The notes beneath the pieces were generated by a model, which saw only the letters and a program-made list of their open reading frames with translations, was not told the origin of the DNA and did no database searches. Shown here in pieces: positions 23,901 through 35,082 of a stretch of DNA of 64,000 nucleotides. Numbering within the stretch: position 1 is the first letter of the stretch; the number at the start of each line of letters is the position of its first letter. This DNA is from Pinus tabuliformis (lineage: Eukaryota > Streptophyta > Pinopsida > Pinales > Pinaceae): assembly GCA_031772625.1 (NCBI GenBank), contig CM062816.1, positions 834,108,033 to 834,172,032 of the forward strand. Reading direction: 5' to 3'. The translations under genes were made by a program, and so were the position numbers.

Positions 23901-24936
23901 CAAGGATAATTTTAGGGGCGAATGTTCGCCCTTTGGGGAAATTAAGGGGTTTTAAATTTTTAGTGGGCGAATATTTTGTATCATAGTACATTTTTACAAA
24001 TCACCTCAAATAGCCCTCCTTATTTTAAGGGAGAGGGTAAAAAAGGTAAATTTAGCCCTTGAAATTAGGAGTTACAACCTTCCATTCGCCCATTTTCAAG
24101 AATAGGTTTTATTTAAGTGAATCCTATGGGCCAAATACCATATTTATAAAAGACGTATGGTAAATTAATAAAAATATAAATAAATGAGAGGTATGGTAAA
24201 TAAATAGATGTATGGTAAATAAATAAAACCTCTTTTTATATTTAGTCCATAACCCTCGTTCTATTTATGAAGGCTCAAGAAAGAGGTTTTATTTAAGTGA
24301 ATCCTATGGGCCAAATACCATATTTGTAACAGAGGTATGGTAAATTAATAAAAATATAAATAAACTAGAAACAAATAAAACATTTTTTTATATTTACTTC
24401 ATAATTCACCTTATATTTACGAACACTCAAGAAATGGGTTATATTTAGGTGAAACCTATGGGAAAAATACTACGGGACAAATACCATGGACTAGATTGCT
24501 ATTAATACCATGCAAAAAACCATTATTAACCCTAACATTAGAATTAATAAAAATAAAAATGGCACATGGTATTGACCCATGGTATTCACCAAAATGGCAC
24601 ATGGTATTGACCCATGGTATTCACCTGGAATGTGGCCTATTTAAATGGGGGGATTAAACCAGCATAGATCCATTTTTACTCTTCTCTAAGAGTTCACAAT
24701 GCTAAGATTCACTAGGACTTTACTAAGTTTTATTATTTAGTGAAAGAGTCGCCAAGATCTTACAAGATTTTATAATTGAGTAAAATATTGGCCATGCCTG
24801 GTGAGAGATTCGCCAACAAATTATATATACATATTATATTATTGATAAAATCGCATTCCATTTTTCCTATATACCATGGAGATTCACCCATTTATTATAT
24901 TTATAAATTTAGCGAGGGTTCTTAACATTTTCCCTG
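23901..24936. mobile_element. hAT-like non-autonomous DNA transposon
   Basis: The 1036-bp insert is flanked by perfect 8-bp direct repeats GGTCTGAG (23893-23900 and 24937-24944), and without it the integrase reading is continuous. The ends are imperfect inverted repeats: CAAGGATAATTTTAGG on the left and, read inward, CAGGGAAAATGTTAAG on the right. Eight-bp duplications and C-A-R-N-G ends are hAT hallmarks. There is no transposase. Internally, a unit with 'tttatttaagtgaatcctat' near 24110 recurs near 24290 and weakly near 24440, and a 35-bp unit with 'atggtattgacccatgg' is duplicated at about 24565-24625. It inserted after GYP-B. Confidence 0.8.
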
Positions 24937-26100
24937 GGTCTGAGTTTCCAATAGGCTCTGGTAAGGCGTTCCTTTTTCAAATGCAACCAGACTTTGTCGC
25001 CCACCTGAAACTTTTGTGGCACCCGATGTTGATCATGTCGCTGCTTGTACTTGGCATTTGATTTCTCCAGAATTTCATGGACCTGCTGGCGAATATGTTG
25101 AATGTGCTCAATGAATCTATTTGGCTTATTTGTTTCAGACTGGACATGAGCCGAATTTGTGTGAGTAGCTGCAAATGGCATGGCCACATCAACGAGACAT
25201 AGTGGCCAAAATCCCAAGCCCACCTGAAAAGGGTTGTGGTCAGTCGGGTTGTGGAGAGCCCATTTGTAGCTATGTTGAACATAGGGGAGGCTCTCGTTCC
25301 ATGTGCGTGGATGCTTTGAGTTGTACATGCGCAGAATGTGTACAATCATCCTGTTGACAACCTCTGTCTGGCCATCTGTTTGAGGATGGAAGGCTGTGGA
25401 CTTAGTGAGTTTGGTGTCCAGCATTGACCAAAGACTGGACCAAAATGTACTAAGGAACATGTTGTCCCGATCTAAGATGATAGACTGTGGGATCCCAAAG
25501 TGTACCCACACTTGTTCAAAGAATAGTTTAGCAGTGGCTTCAGTTGTGATATTCTTCTTGTAGGCCGCCATAATGGCCATCTTTGAGAACCTGTCGAAGA
25601 CCACAAAAACACAGTCATTTCCATGCTTAATGGAAGGAAGGCCTGACATGTAATCCATGGAGATGGATTCCCAAGGTCAACTAGGGGTAGGCAGCGGGGT
25701 ATAGAGGCATTGCTTCTTGATGGTCGATTTGGCAATGGCGCAGGCAGTGCATGATCTGATGTACTTCCTGACATCCTGTCAAATATTCGACCAATAGAAA
25801 TACTTCTACAATACTGCCACCATTTTATCGACCCCGAAATTCCCAGCAGCCCAATAGTAGTGTGCTTCCCAAATAATCTTGGCATGCTCGCTTGAAGGAA
25901 CACAAAGGTGACCTAGGTGGCATAACAGGGCATCGTGGAGGTGAAAATATGGAACATCCTGACCCTCCAAGAGTGTCTGGTATGTGTGGCCGAATTCTGG
26001 GTCACTTTTGTAGAGAAGTAGCCAATCAGAAGCCTCGTGCACATAAGATTTGAGCACGGTGGTTAATGCCATGATCGGTGGTCGACTGAGGCAATCTGCA
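24937..26100 (-). pseudogene. GYP-B integrase zinc-binding and catalytic domain
   Basis: Read leftwards on the minus strand, the zinc-binding and linker region lies at 26.1-25.7 kb (LRHLCVPSSEHAKII and downstream). The core has DYMSGLP (first Asp), VVFDRFSKM, ILDRDNMFLSTFW (second Asp) and HPQTDGQTEVVNRM (catalytic Glu), so the D-D-E triad is visible. DKVWLHLKKERL and YWKLRP then lead to the break caused by the hAT-like insertion. One open piece spans 25658-24909. Upstream pieces are in other frames with stops (about 25.67 and 25.8 kb). The motif set is that of chromovirus-type integrases. Confidence 0.85.
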
Positions 26101-27420
26101 ACATTATTGGTGCTACCCTTCTTATACTTGGTATTCAAATGGAACTATTGCAGGTATGTGGACCACTTCTTATGGAAATAATTCTGCAGTTTCCCTTGGG
26201 CCTGTATGAACTACAAGGGTTGGTGGTCTGTGTGGATTACCGTTTCCTTTCCCAAAATGTAATGCTTCCATTATCGGTAGGCCTGGACAATGGAATACAT
26301 CTCTTTGTCATAAGTGGGATACTTCTGGATTTTATCTGAAAGTTTCTCACTATGATATGCCACTGGATTCCCGTGTTGAGTAAAGACTACCCCAATAGCA
26401 TAATCAGAGGCATCTATCTCAACCTCAAATGGTTGTTGCAAGTCTGGTAATGCGAGCATTGGTGCTGAGTAGAGGCGATCTTTCAACTTTGTGAATGCCT
26501 TCTATTGAGATTCAGACCAAAAGAATTTTGCTTTCGCTCCTCCCTTACTGACTTGACTCAAGGGCCAAGTGATATGAGAAAATCCCAACATGAACCTGTG
26601 GTAGAAGTTGGCAAAACCTAGGACGCTACGGAGCTTTGTCAGAGTGGTTGGAGATGGCCAATCCCGAATGACTTGGATCTTGGTTGGATCCACATGCACC
26701 CCCTATTCATCAATAATGTATCCCATATACTAAACCTGGGTCATGCCAAAAGTGCATTTCTCCAAATTGGCACATAACTTGTGTTGTCGCAGTGTTTGGA
26801 GAACCTGTCGGATGTGGTGGAGTTGCTATTCCAAACTTTGGCTAAAGATCAAGATGTCATCCAAGTATACCATTACAAATGAGTTAGTGAATGGCCACAA
26901 GATGTCATCCATTAGCCTCATGAAGTTTGCAGGAGCATTCCTCAATCTGAAAGGCATAACCAACCATTTGAAAAGGCCCTCCTTAGCTTTGAAGGCAATC
27001 TTCCACACATCGGAGGTTTCGATTGGTACCTGGTGATATCCTGACTTCAAATCCATCTAGCTGAAATATTTTCCCCTCTTCAGTTGGTCCAGGAGGTCAT
27101 CAATCTATGGGATCAGGTACCTATTACAGATAGTGATCTTGTTTAGCACCCAATAGTCAATACAGAGTCTCCAAGTCCCATCCTTCTTCTGTACCAACAC
27201 GATCGAGCTCCCACAAGGAGATGAACTCAGACGAATGTGACCTTTCTGCAACATCTTCTGAATCTGCCTCTTGATTTCATCGTTCTCTAAAACAGAGCAC
27301 CGATAGATTGGTCCATTGGGTAGCTGGGATTATATCGATGAAGTGCTTGACCTGACAATGCAGAGGAACCCTTGCGGGGGAGGTGAAGATGTCCTCGTAC
27401 TCCTCCATGACCTTTTCCAT
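26101..27420 (-). pseudogene. GYP-B reverse transcriptase and RNase H
   Basis: The minus-strand reading shows MDLKSGYHQVPI, WLVMPFRLRNAPANFMRL, and VMVYLDDILIFSQ with the YLDD catalytic motif intact. Next are HVDPTKIQVIRDWP and LRSVLGFANFYHRF (thumb/connection). RNase H begins VEIDASDYAIGVVFTQHG, followed by YDKEMYSIVQAY with the Glu. Pieces span 27056-26826, 26699-26502 and 26486-26271 and are separated by in-frame stops, often TAG before a glycine or lysine where Gln is usual. Upstream of 27060 the fingers domain is visible but shifted. Not functional. Confidence 0.85.
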
Positions 27421-28019
27421 CTATAGTTGTCGTGCAGAGGGGCCCCGTCTAGAGGTTGTTGCCACCGTCTTCTTCTTTCCTTGAGGACGTATCATCAAGA
27501 AAACAAATTTCCCAATTTTTGAAATGAGCTTATTGCATTGTTTTACAGTAACCAAAGAGATGGAAGTAAGCAGTGCTACCTTCGGTATCCTGTAAAACTT
27601 ATTTCCCAAAGTAACAATAACAACACGGGGCCTTGATTCATACACAGCTTATCACTTCCACAAGTATGGTTTTCCTAATAATACATCACAAACTTCAAGG
27701 GGAGAAATGTCACACAATACCTAATATGTGAAGGGCTTGATGTTGCATGGAAGGCGACACTGCTGGCTCACATGAAGATCTCGTCCTTGGTGAAGCCACC
27801 CGATGGTGTACGGTTGTGGATGTGTTGTGGTCGGTAAGCCCAACTGCTTCATGACCTCTGCTGAAATGAGGTTCTTTTGGCTCCCACTATCGACAATGAA
27901 CTGTAGCCGGGAGCCCTTTACCCACATCTTGGACTCGAAGAGATGTTCCTCCTCCTCTAGATCTTCGGGTTCCTCCTTCTAGATCTTCATGGTGGCAACG
28001 GTGGCATTGGGCTCCGCAT
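27421..28019 (-). pseudogene. GYP-B protease region
   Basis: At 27927-27721 the minus strand reads FIVDSGSQKNLISAEVMKQL, with the DSG catalytic triad intact, followed by PYTIGWLHQGRD. The region 27645-27421 continues into the linker towards RT (KCNKLISKIG-like Lys-rich sequence and a basic end). Upstream, an acidic stretch (about 27930-28020) joins gag. Stops break the frame on both sides. An aspartic protease of this type processes Gag-Pol. Confidence 0.75.
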
Positions 28020-29029
28020 CGATAATCTACTTCCCTTTGTCATTCCCCTTGTCACATTTTGACTCAGAGTCAGAACATGCATCTGATTCGAAAACCTTTA
28101 GTTCGGCCACCAATGACTGCTTGGCCCGACACTCACTTGTGTTGTGAGTGGATCTCATATGGAACTCACACCACTTTCTCATGTCCTTTTTCGACTTCGT
28201 GGCGTTGTTCTTTGCTTGCAGCTTTGGCAGGTTGTCTTAGGCCACCCTGCCTTGGCTCTTTCCTTTGTTCTGTGGTTTGGGGGAACCTTTCCCTTGCTTC
28301 AGATTCGTAGATCCAAAGTCTTGCTTCTTTTGTTTAAACTTTTGCTCGACCTGATGGCATATCTGTATGTCGTGCGAAGCAAAGAGATGTTTAGTAATTC
28401 TATTTCTTCCTTAATGTACTTGTGCAAGCAGCTGCGGTATTTGAGTACCAAATGCTACTCTGAATCCTTGATACCCAACTTTGTACGAAGGGTATGGAAA
28501 ATATTGGTAAACTCTGGCACGTCTTGGTCCCTTCCCTGCCGCAGCGTGGTCCACTTTATGTATTGATCCTCATAGCTTCTGACAAGGTAGTACTACTCTT
28601 TGATGGCATCCCGAAATAAATTCCAAGTGGATGCAACTAAAAATAGTGAGCCTGTACTTTCATCCTTCTGCTCACAGTAGGTTTCCCACCAATCCTTGAC
28701 ATGGGGGGTTGCTTTGAGAAGAGTGAAAATAATCTTTTCCTGACTGGAAAAATCATGAACAGAAAAATAACCCTCTAGCATATTTAACCATTTATGGATG
28801 GCATCTGCATCTATATGACCCTCGAGTAGGGGGATTTCAAAATTAACCTGTACCTTAAATGGTGTGGCATTTCTAGAGTAGTTGTTGGAAGCCGATGCGT
28901 CACCCCTGGGTAGTCGCTAAAGGATGTAGGCAAAGTTGTCCATCATTGTGTTCCTTGTCGCTCAAGGGCTTCTTTGAGAAATATTTTGATAGGATCTCCT
29001 GCCCCCTCATCTTTCTTTTCATCCGCCAT
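28020..29029 (-). pseudogene. GYP-B gag
   Basis: A start ATG at 29029 gives MADEKKDEGAGDPIKIFLKE, an acidic start followed by a frame break. The capsid-like helices appear at 28781-28593 (FSVHDFSSQEKIIFTLLKA, VKDWWETYCEQK) and continue to WTTLRQGRDQDVPEF. A zinc-knuckle remnant, WCEFHMRSTHNTSECRAKQ, lies at about 28.17-28.11 kb, with the C-x-x-H spacing seen in related elements. An acidic Ser-rich tail follows. Frameshifts and stops are frequent. Gag forms the particle and binds RNA. Confidence 0.75.
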
Positions 29030-29147
29030 GGGAGGCCGTCGAGATTTACGAGGTTGGTCTTGCAAAGGTTCGACCAGTTCAAGCCCTAAATCCTTATATC
29101 CTGACCTCGTTGGGGACATGCAAAGAAAAACAAAGAAAAAAATCAGA

Positions 29148-29161
29148 CCACTCTGATACCA
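29148..29161 (-). promoter_or_regulatory. GYP-B primer-binding site
   Basis: CTCTGATACCA reads TGGTATCAGAG on the minus strand, complementary to the 3' end of initiator tRNA-Met, one base from the 5' LTR. Confidence 0.85.
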
Positions 29162-29162
29162 C

Positions 29163-29755
29163 TGATCCAGATTTAAATAGGAATGCAACAAATTACAGAG
29201 ATAACCATAAACATAGAGATGCAGCGGAAATAATACTTCATTTCATTAATGTAAAATACTGAAATATGCTTACAAGTAGAATTGGAAACAAATCAGCTAG
29301 GGCAATGATAGCTTATCTCCAAGAAGAGATGTGGTAGCTACATGCCTCTGAGCTGCCTTACAATGAGGCTTAAGGGCATTTTTATTATTGAACAATAACA
29401 GAAAACCCTAAACAACCAAAAGTCTAACCCAAGGTGATGTAACACCAAGAGTTTATGGGCCCCATTGGGGTGAGTTGGACAGCCAACTTCCTAGGGTCGT
29501 GACTTGGTCATATTATATTTATTTGACACACATGATAACTTGTTGGAAAGATCTCTCCGAGGACTACGACAGAAAAGACAATTTTAGACAGATTTCCAAA
29601 AAAACGTCTTCTAGGGCCTCAAAACGGCTCCGAAAGTTTAGGACCCGAAAAACTGCTAAAAATAGTAAATTGTGCTACAATTAAGGAAACTGAAAGAAGA
29701 AATGGTGGGGGTCCACGTGGAATTGTCGAGTGGCCACCAATATCCACCTGGATCA
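29163..29755 (-). repeat. GYP-B 5' LTR
   Basis: 593 bases with ends TGATCCAG and CTGGATCA. It is followed by the CCTAG duplication at 29756-29760. It aligns with 22881-23499 throughout. Confidence 0.9.
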
Positions 29756-29760
29756 CCTAG

Positions 29761-30866
29761 AAGGTTTTGAGTTGAGTTACTAGTTATTGGATCCACGATA
29801 AATTTTGTAGAGATCAATTTGGTTGGTGTTAGTGATGTCTAACTGTGAGGTGGAATCATTGGTTGAGCATTGACGTGGTTTGGCCTCTAGAAACCCTGGT
29901 TTGGTTATGTTTGGTTTATTCCATGAGATCCCACATTCATGCTTAGAATATGGAATGAGGATGATTGGATGAAAGAGAGAATTGGTTCAACCCAATCTAT
30001 GGTCGGGTGGTATGTGGAAGTCCCTGACTTGGTTGGTATTTTCATATGTTAATAAGAAATATTTTTCTATTGTGGTTCAGGTATATTTGTAGTGATTGTA
30101 TTGGTGATGTTATGGTTGATTTTCCATAGTATATATGTTGGTTATTTTCCAGTTATATGTTGTTCACGTGATGTGTATCTTCTATGGCTCTTGTCATAAA
30201 TTCTTTAGCTATTGATCAGTTGATGAAAGTATGGACTAATAAGTGTTTTTGCAGTTATGTGGAGAGGGAATAAGGCCTTATTGGTTATTCTCAAATGAAT
30301 ATCAGTATTTTATGATTATATATGTATTCATGAATTAGAGCTTACATGTTTTCCATGTGTTTGACGAAATTTGTGTTATGTTCTAGGTAGTCTAGGTCAA
30401 GTTCTTCCTTTAAGTTTGTATATTTAGCCTTGTTATCATGTCATTAATTATTTTGAGAAGTTTCAAGAAGTTCTAGGTAGTGGTCTAGTGGCTAACCTAG
30501 AATTGAGGCTCAAATCTCAGGACCACACCCTCTGAATTGGACAATTTCAGATGCAACCACACTCAGGAAGGCTTGTGAGTGTGGTTGGAGGCCTTCAACT
30601 GCATGGACGCCTTGTCATGTGTGTGGTTAGGGGTTAAGTTGTGTGAAAAGGTGCCCCATCATAGGGTTTGGTCACCTGGGGTGGTTATTTGGCCCCTGAG
30701 TGTCCCTATAGTTCTGAGGATGGTTGTGAGTTGTCATTCAATGGTCAGTTGTAGACCCCACTTCCTTAACTAGAGGTAGGAGGTTGGGTCATGTCATAGT
30801 AGCTCTCGGCTCATGCTTACCTTGGCAAGCCGATGAAATTGGGTAAATGTGGGAGGGGTGGTTACA
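29761..30866 (+). repeat. GYP-C 5' LTR, second part
   Basis: Resumes after the CCTAG duplication with AAGGTTTTGAGTTGAGTTAC, in the style of the first LTR part, and ends GGTTACA directly before the primer site. The terminal pair is TGTAAC...GTTACA (the start is inferred from both mutated copies). The 3' LTR copy of this portion is missing because the 3' LTR is truncated at 41054. Confidence 0.75.
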
Positions 30867-30869
30867 AAT

Positions 30870-30933
30870 TGGTATCATAGTGGGTTTCCATTGTCTTTGG
30901 GTGATATCTGATACCACATATTGGTATCAGAGC
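30870..30933 (+). promoter_or_regulatory. GYP-C primer-binding site, duplicated
   Basis: TGGTATCATAG at 30870 lies three bases after the LTR end and matches the complement of tRNA-iMet with one early mismatch. A second, better match, TGGTATCAGAGC, lies at 30922. Just before it an inverted copy, CTGATACCA (30908-30916), can pair with TGGTATCAG through a short loop. Confidence 0.8.
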
Positions 30934-31258
30934 TCTCAGGTTCAAACACTTGGACTGGATGGGTGGAATGTGTTTCTCAGGCATGCATGTTAGTTTTCTA
31001 TGTGATTTTTATGCATGCATTGTGATGGTCATTGTTGTGGTCTCGTGTCATCATAATGGTGTTGGTATGTTACAACGCTAGTATGATGTTGATGTTGAGA
31101 CAATTGATATGTTGATTTCATTATGTATACATATGTTGTTCTAATCTAGATTAATTTTTTAAACAAGATATACTCCCTTTAACATCACTAAGGTAAGATG
31201 ATCATATTTATATTTAGTTTATCTGACATGATATGTTGGTAGGAAGTAGAAGATCAAG

Positions 31259-33065
31259 ATGACTAGCAAAATGGTGGACTATAGTTCACATGATTCTCCC
31301 TACAGATCAGATGAACAACATGGTGATGAGTACATATCTAACATAGAAGATACATTGAGAAGTTTGAAAGAAGAGATCAGAAGTTGTAAGGCAGCTAATG
31401 ACAGGATCATTCAGTCATAGGAAAAAAAATCAGAAGTTAATGTAGTCATCCTTCAGAGTTTGTATGATTTGCAGAGACATGGACCGCTGAGTATCATTCA
31501 TGGACACGAGGAAAGGACCAGTGGTGCATATGGAAACAGGTATCAATTAGGATACAAGATTGACAGGGATGACACATCCAGAGAGGTCTGTTCTTGGATA
31601 CACTTGACAGGAGGGATAATGACCGTGGGTTCTATTCTAGTTCTAGTTTAGAGAGACAACGTTTTCATCATTACCACCATCTGTATAAGAGGAGTGAGAA
31701 GTAATAATTTCCAGAGGAGTTCAAGAAAGAAAACCCTCCTACATTGGATGGATAAATGAAGAAGTCACAGGATGCAGAATCTTGGTTCTTGGGATGAATA
31801 AGTTTTTTCAGATCGCATGATTATTCAGAAAATATGAAAGCCAGGATAGCTACCTTCAATCTTAAAGGAAAAGCAAACATTTCGTGGGAAGATGTAAATA
31901 ATGTTAGAGGCATTCGAGAAGAGGAGTTGACTTAGAGTGAGTTCAAGAGACTTTTCAGGAAGAAGTATCTATCTAAAAGATACTATTATGACAGGGAAAA
32001 GGAGTTTTATGAGTTGAATATGGGATTTATGACCAATGAGGAATATACATTAGAGGAAATTTCAAACTAAAAGTGACCTCCTAAGGAAAAATAATAAAAT
32101 AAGAGCTATGAATTTTGGAGGGAAAAAAAGAAAACTACTTTTTAATTGTATTTTTGGCTTATCTCCTTATAGATTTACTGAAATTTAAAGTGTAGAAATT
32201 CATTGGATGCAAAATTAAATTCCGCATCCAACGAGTACCCATTATGCATACTTTTGAGAAGACCCACATTGATTTTAAAATATAGATACATTTAAAAAGC
32301 GTGTTGGACACGTTTTTTAATGTATCTACATTTTTTTATCAATGTGGGTCTTTTCAAAAGTATGCATAATGAGTACTCATTGGATACAAAATTTAATTCT
32401 GCATCCAATGAGTGTCTACACTTGACATTTGAGTAAACCTATAAGGAGATAAGCTAAAAATACAATTAAAAAAAATAGTTTTCCTTTTTTTTCCCTCCAA
32501 AATATTTACAAGTACCTCTTTTTAAATTTAAAGGATTTTGATTGGTTTACATATTATGATATGGAAATTACGTGAAAATTTCATAGGAACTTTTAGGCTA
32601 AAATTTCCTCTAATGAGTCCAGCAGATTCTTGGAGTTGTTGAGATATATGCCTTATCTTAAGGAGAAGAAAGAAAAAATTCAGAGATTGATCAGTGACTT
32701 TCTAGTATCATTCAAAGACAAGATTGAGTTTGATGAGCCTAGAACACTAGAGGAAGCCATCATAAAGTTGAAGCACTGTTATGAGTAATTGAAGCACAAG
32801 ACTCAGTCTAAGCAAGATTGGAAAGCTAATGAGAAGAATAAAGGAAAGTGGGTTAAGAAGAGAGGAGAACCTCAAGATATAGATGACAAGGAGAATGAAA
32901 CACCATACAGTAATTTCATTGCAGTTGATAGAGGATAGGGATTTCAGTGTGAGGAGCAAAACAAGGATGATGGAAGGAAGCATTTGTAGTGTTGGACTTG
33001 TGGCAAGGATCATCATAAGAGAGGTTGTCCACAGTATCAGGGTGGAAGACCACAAATTTACAGTG
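31259..33065 (+). pseudogene. GYP-C gag, interrupted
   Basis: The ATG at 31259 opens MTSKMVDYSSHDSPYRSDEQ, then a coiled-coil-like stretch with a TAG at about 31418. The retrotransposon gag domain follows: ENPPTLDG, HDYSENMKARIATFNLKGKA, WEDVNNVRGI and KYLSKRYYYDREKEFYELN. The foldback element at 32053-32610 splits the frame between NEEYT and SRFLELLRYMPYLKE. The reading then continues through EPRTLEEAIIKLKHCYE. A zinc knuckle, CWTCGKDHHKRGC, lies near 32995-33033. Stops and frame changes are present elsewhere. Gag makes the virus-like particle shell. Confidence 0.8.
32053..32610. mobile_element. Foldback MITE inserted in GYP-C gag (copy 2)
   Basis: 558 bp with inverted ends GAGGAAATTT...AAATTTCCTC flanked by TA on both sides, consistent with a TA target duplication as in Tc1/mariner-type (Stowaway-like) elements. 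The interior is a long inverted repeat: 'tatgcatacttttgagaaga' near 32235 pairs with 'tcttttcaaaagtatgcata', and 'ttggatgcaaaatt' pairs with 'aatt-tgcatccaa'. It has no coding capacity. The inner arms resemble the element at 20037-20400. Confidence 0.75.
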
Positions 33066-33164
33066 CTTAGGAGGCACAGAAAGTTGGGAATATTTGACAG
33101 AGTATTCCTCGGATTTATGCAACATTGGATAATAAGCAGGCTGATCAGTAGGCATCCATTATCA

Positions 33165-33560
33165 AGATGGAAGGTAAGCTTTGTGATCAAGCTATTTATA
33201 TTTTTATTGACCCTGGATCTAACTATAGTTATATCAGTCCTGACCTTGTGGATAAGTGTTGCTTGAATAAATAAGTTCATGCAGATTCTTGGTTGATGTA
33301 GTTGTCTACAAGTACTAAGAAAAGAGTTCGTCATTAGGTAAGATCTTTTGCATTTCAGCTTAACGATATGTCTACATTAGCACGTATGAATGTGCTTCCA
33401 TTTGGATCATACAATATGTTGTTGGGTATGGATTGGTTTTACATTAAGAAGACTAAGGTGGATTTCTATGATATGGCTATTGAGTTCTCGGATGATGATA
33501 GAGAGAAGAGAACCTTTCAAGGTAAGAAGAAGCCTACATCAATGAGAATGGTTACAAGTA
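33165..33560 (+). pseudogene. GYP-C protease
   Basis: The plus strand reads IFIDPGSNYSYISPDLVDKC, where D-P-G replaces the common D-S-G, then MNVLPFGSYNMLLGMDWFYI, the flap/C-terminal hallmark of gypsy proteases, and KTKVDFYDMAIEF. There is a frame change and a stop between the two parts (about 33270-33330). Whether DPG is ancestral in this family or a mutation cannot be said. The protease would process Gag-Pol. Confidence 0.75.
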
Positions 33561-34545
33561 TGCAAGCAAAGCACATTAGTAGGAAAGGATGTGTATTTTT
33601 TGCAGTTCATATCTCTAGTGATAAAGGAAATAATGTTGAGGATGCGAAAGTCTCAAAGAGGCATCCGATTTTGCAGCAGTTTAAGGATGTATTTCCAGGA
33701 AAGATCTCAGAGTTAACGCCTCATAGGGAAGTGGGCTTTTCTATCGATTTGATGCTGGGATCAGCACCAGCATTAAAGGCACTGTATAGGATGAGCATTC
33801 TAGAGTTAGTGGAATTAAAGTTGTAGTTGAAGGAAATGCTTGATAAGGGATACATAAGGCCAAGTATGTTGCCTTGGGGTGCAGTAGTATTGTTTGTGAA
33901 GAAGAAGGATTGTACTCTCAAGTTGTGTATTTATTACGGGCAGTTGAACAAGGTGATGATTAAGAATAGGTAACCTTTTTTGTGGATTGATGACTTGTTT
34001 GATCAGTGGAAGGGAGCAACAATGTTCTCGAAGATTGATTTGAGATCAAGATATCATCAAGTACACATCAAAGAAGAGGATATATACAAGAATTTTTTTC
34101 TAGATAAGGTATGGGAATTATGAGGTTGTTGTGGTTCCTTTTGGTTCGACTAATGCTCTAGCTACTTTCATGTGTTTTATGAATAGTGTATTGTGTTCTT
34201 ATCTTTGACGTATTGATATATTCTAAAAATGAGGAAGAGAATGCAAAACATTTTGGTCATAGTGTTAATATTTCTAAAAGAGCATCAATTGTATGCCAAG
34301 CTTAGTAAGTTCAGCTTCTTTCAGACAAGAGTTCATTACTTGGGGCATGTTGTTTCCAAGGAATGTATAGTAGTGGACCCAGAAATATCAGAGCTATCAT
34401 GGAGTGGGAAACTCCTATGAATGTGGATGAGGTCAGATCATTCATGGGACTAACAAGTTATTACAGGTGGTTCATCAAGAACTTCTCATGGCTTGTCAAT
34501 CTTATTACATTGTTGTAGAGAAAAGGAAATAAATTTGAATGGAAA
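33561..34545 (+). pseudogene. GYP-C reverse transcriptase
   Basis: HPILQQFKDVFPGKIS and PHREVGFSIDLM begin the domain. YRMSILELVELKL leads to a TAG (about 33824), and the frame then shifts repeatedly. [34 protein letters not shown] and the catalytic block near 34205 are visible. The catalytic block now reads IFDVLIYSKNEEE, so the paired Asp of the expected (F/Y)xDD motif is lost. HQLYAKLSKFSFFQTRVHYL and SFMGLTSYYRWFI complete the thumb region. Multiple stops. Dead enzyme. Confidence 0.8.
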
Positions 34546-34985
34546 GATGAATGTTGAACTAGTTTTGAGCAGTTAAAGAAGTTTCTTACCAATGCTCTAG
34601 TTCTAAATATTGCAAATCCAAAAAACGAGTTTGTGGTATGCACAAATGCTTGCAAGAGAGGACTTGGTGGAGTCCAAATGCAGGAAAGGTAGATAGTATG
34701 CTATGAGTCAAGGAAATTGAATGAGCACAAGCATAAATACTTAACTCGTGATCTCAAATTAACAACTGTCATTCATGCATTGAAGATGTGGAGACAATAT
34801 TTTCTTGGCAGGAGGTTCATCTTAATGAGTGATCACAGTGGGTTGAAATATTTTATTCATCAACCTAATCTAAATGTCAGGCAAGCTAGATGGTTGGCTA
34901 CGCTCAGTAAGTTTTATATTGAGATCAAGTACATTAAGGGTAAAGAAAACAGGGTTGTAGATGATCTTAGCAAAAGAGTGTAGGT
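34546..34985 (+). pseudogene. GYP-C RNase H
   Basis: FVVCTNACKRGLGGVQMQ starts the domain. The first catalytic Asp (normally CTDA) is Asn here, consistent with a G-to-A change. Then come CYESRKLNEHKHKYLTRDL, ALKMWRQYFLGRRF, LMSDHSGLKYF with the second Asp, and IKGKENRVVDDLSKRV. A TAG near 34690 and another at 34981 break the frame. Domain order and motifs are standard for gypsy elements. Confidence 0.8.
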
Positions 34986-35082
34986 AAATCACATTACAGT
35001 TATAATTTCATATGGGATGGATTTATAAGATTAGATCTTACAGGCAGGACAATAGGATGACAGGTACTAGCAACTTACGCAC

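Larger units (their letters stand above)
22881..29755 (-). mobile_element. GYP-B: full-length Ty3/gypsy retrotransposon
   Basis: Two LTRs (22881-23499 and 29163-29755) with TGATCCAG...CTGGATCA ends, perfect 5-bp duplications, a tRNA-iMet-type primer site at 29148-29161 and a polypurine tract next to the left LTR. On the minus strand the internal order is gag, PR, RT, RH, IN. It sits inside the 5' LTR of GYP-C and is therefore younger. The LTRs are recognisably similar but carry many differences, so it is not recent. Numerous stops. Its integrase C-terminus was later hit by a hAT-like element. Confidence 0.9.

Noticed and set aside
32747..33334. Minus-strand 195-codon frame
   Set aside because: It is antisense to the GYP-C gag zinc-knuckle and protease region, and its Leu/Ile/Ser-rich content has no motif.
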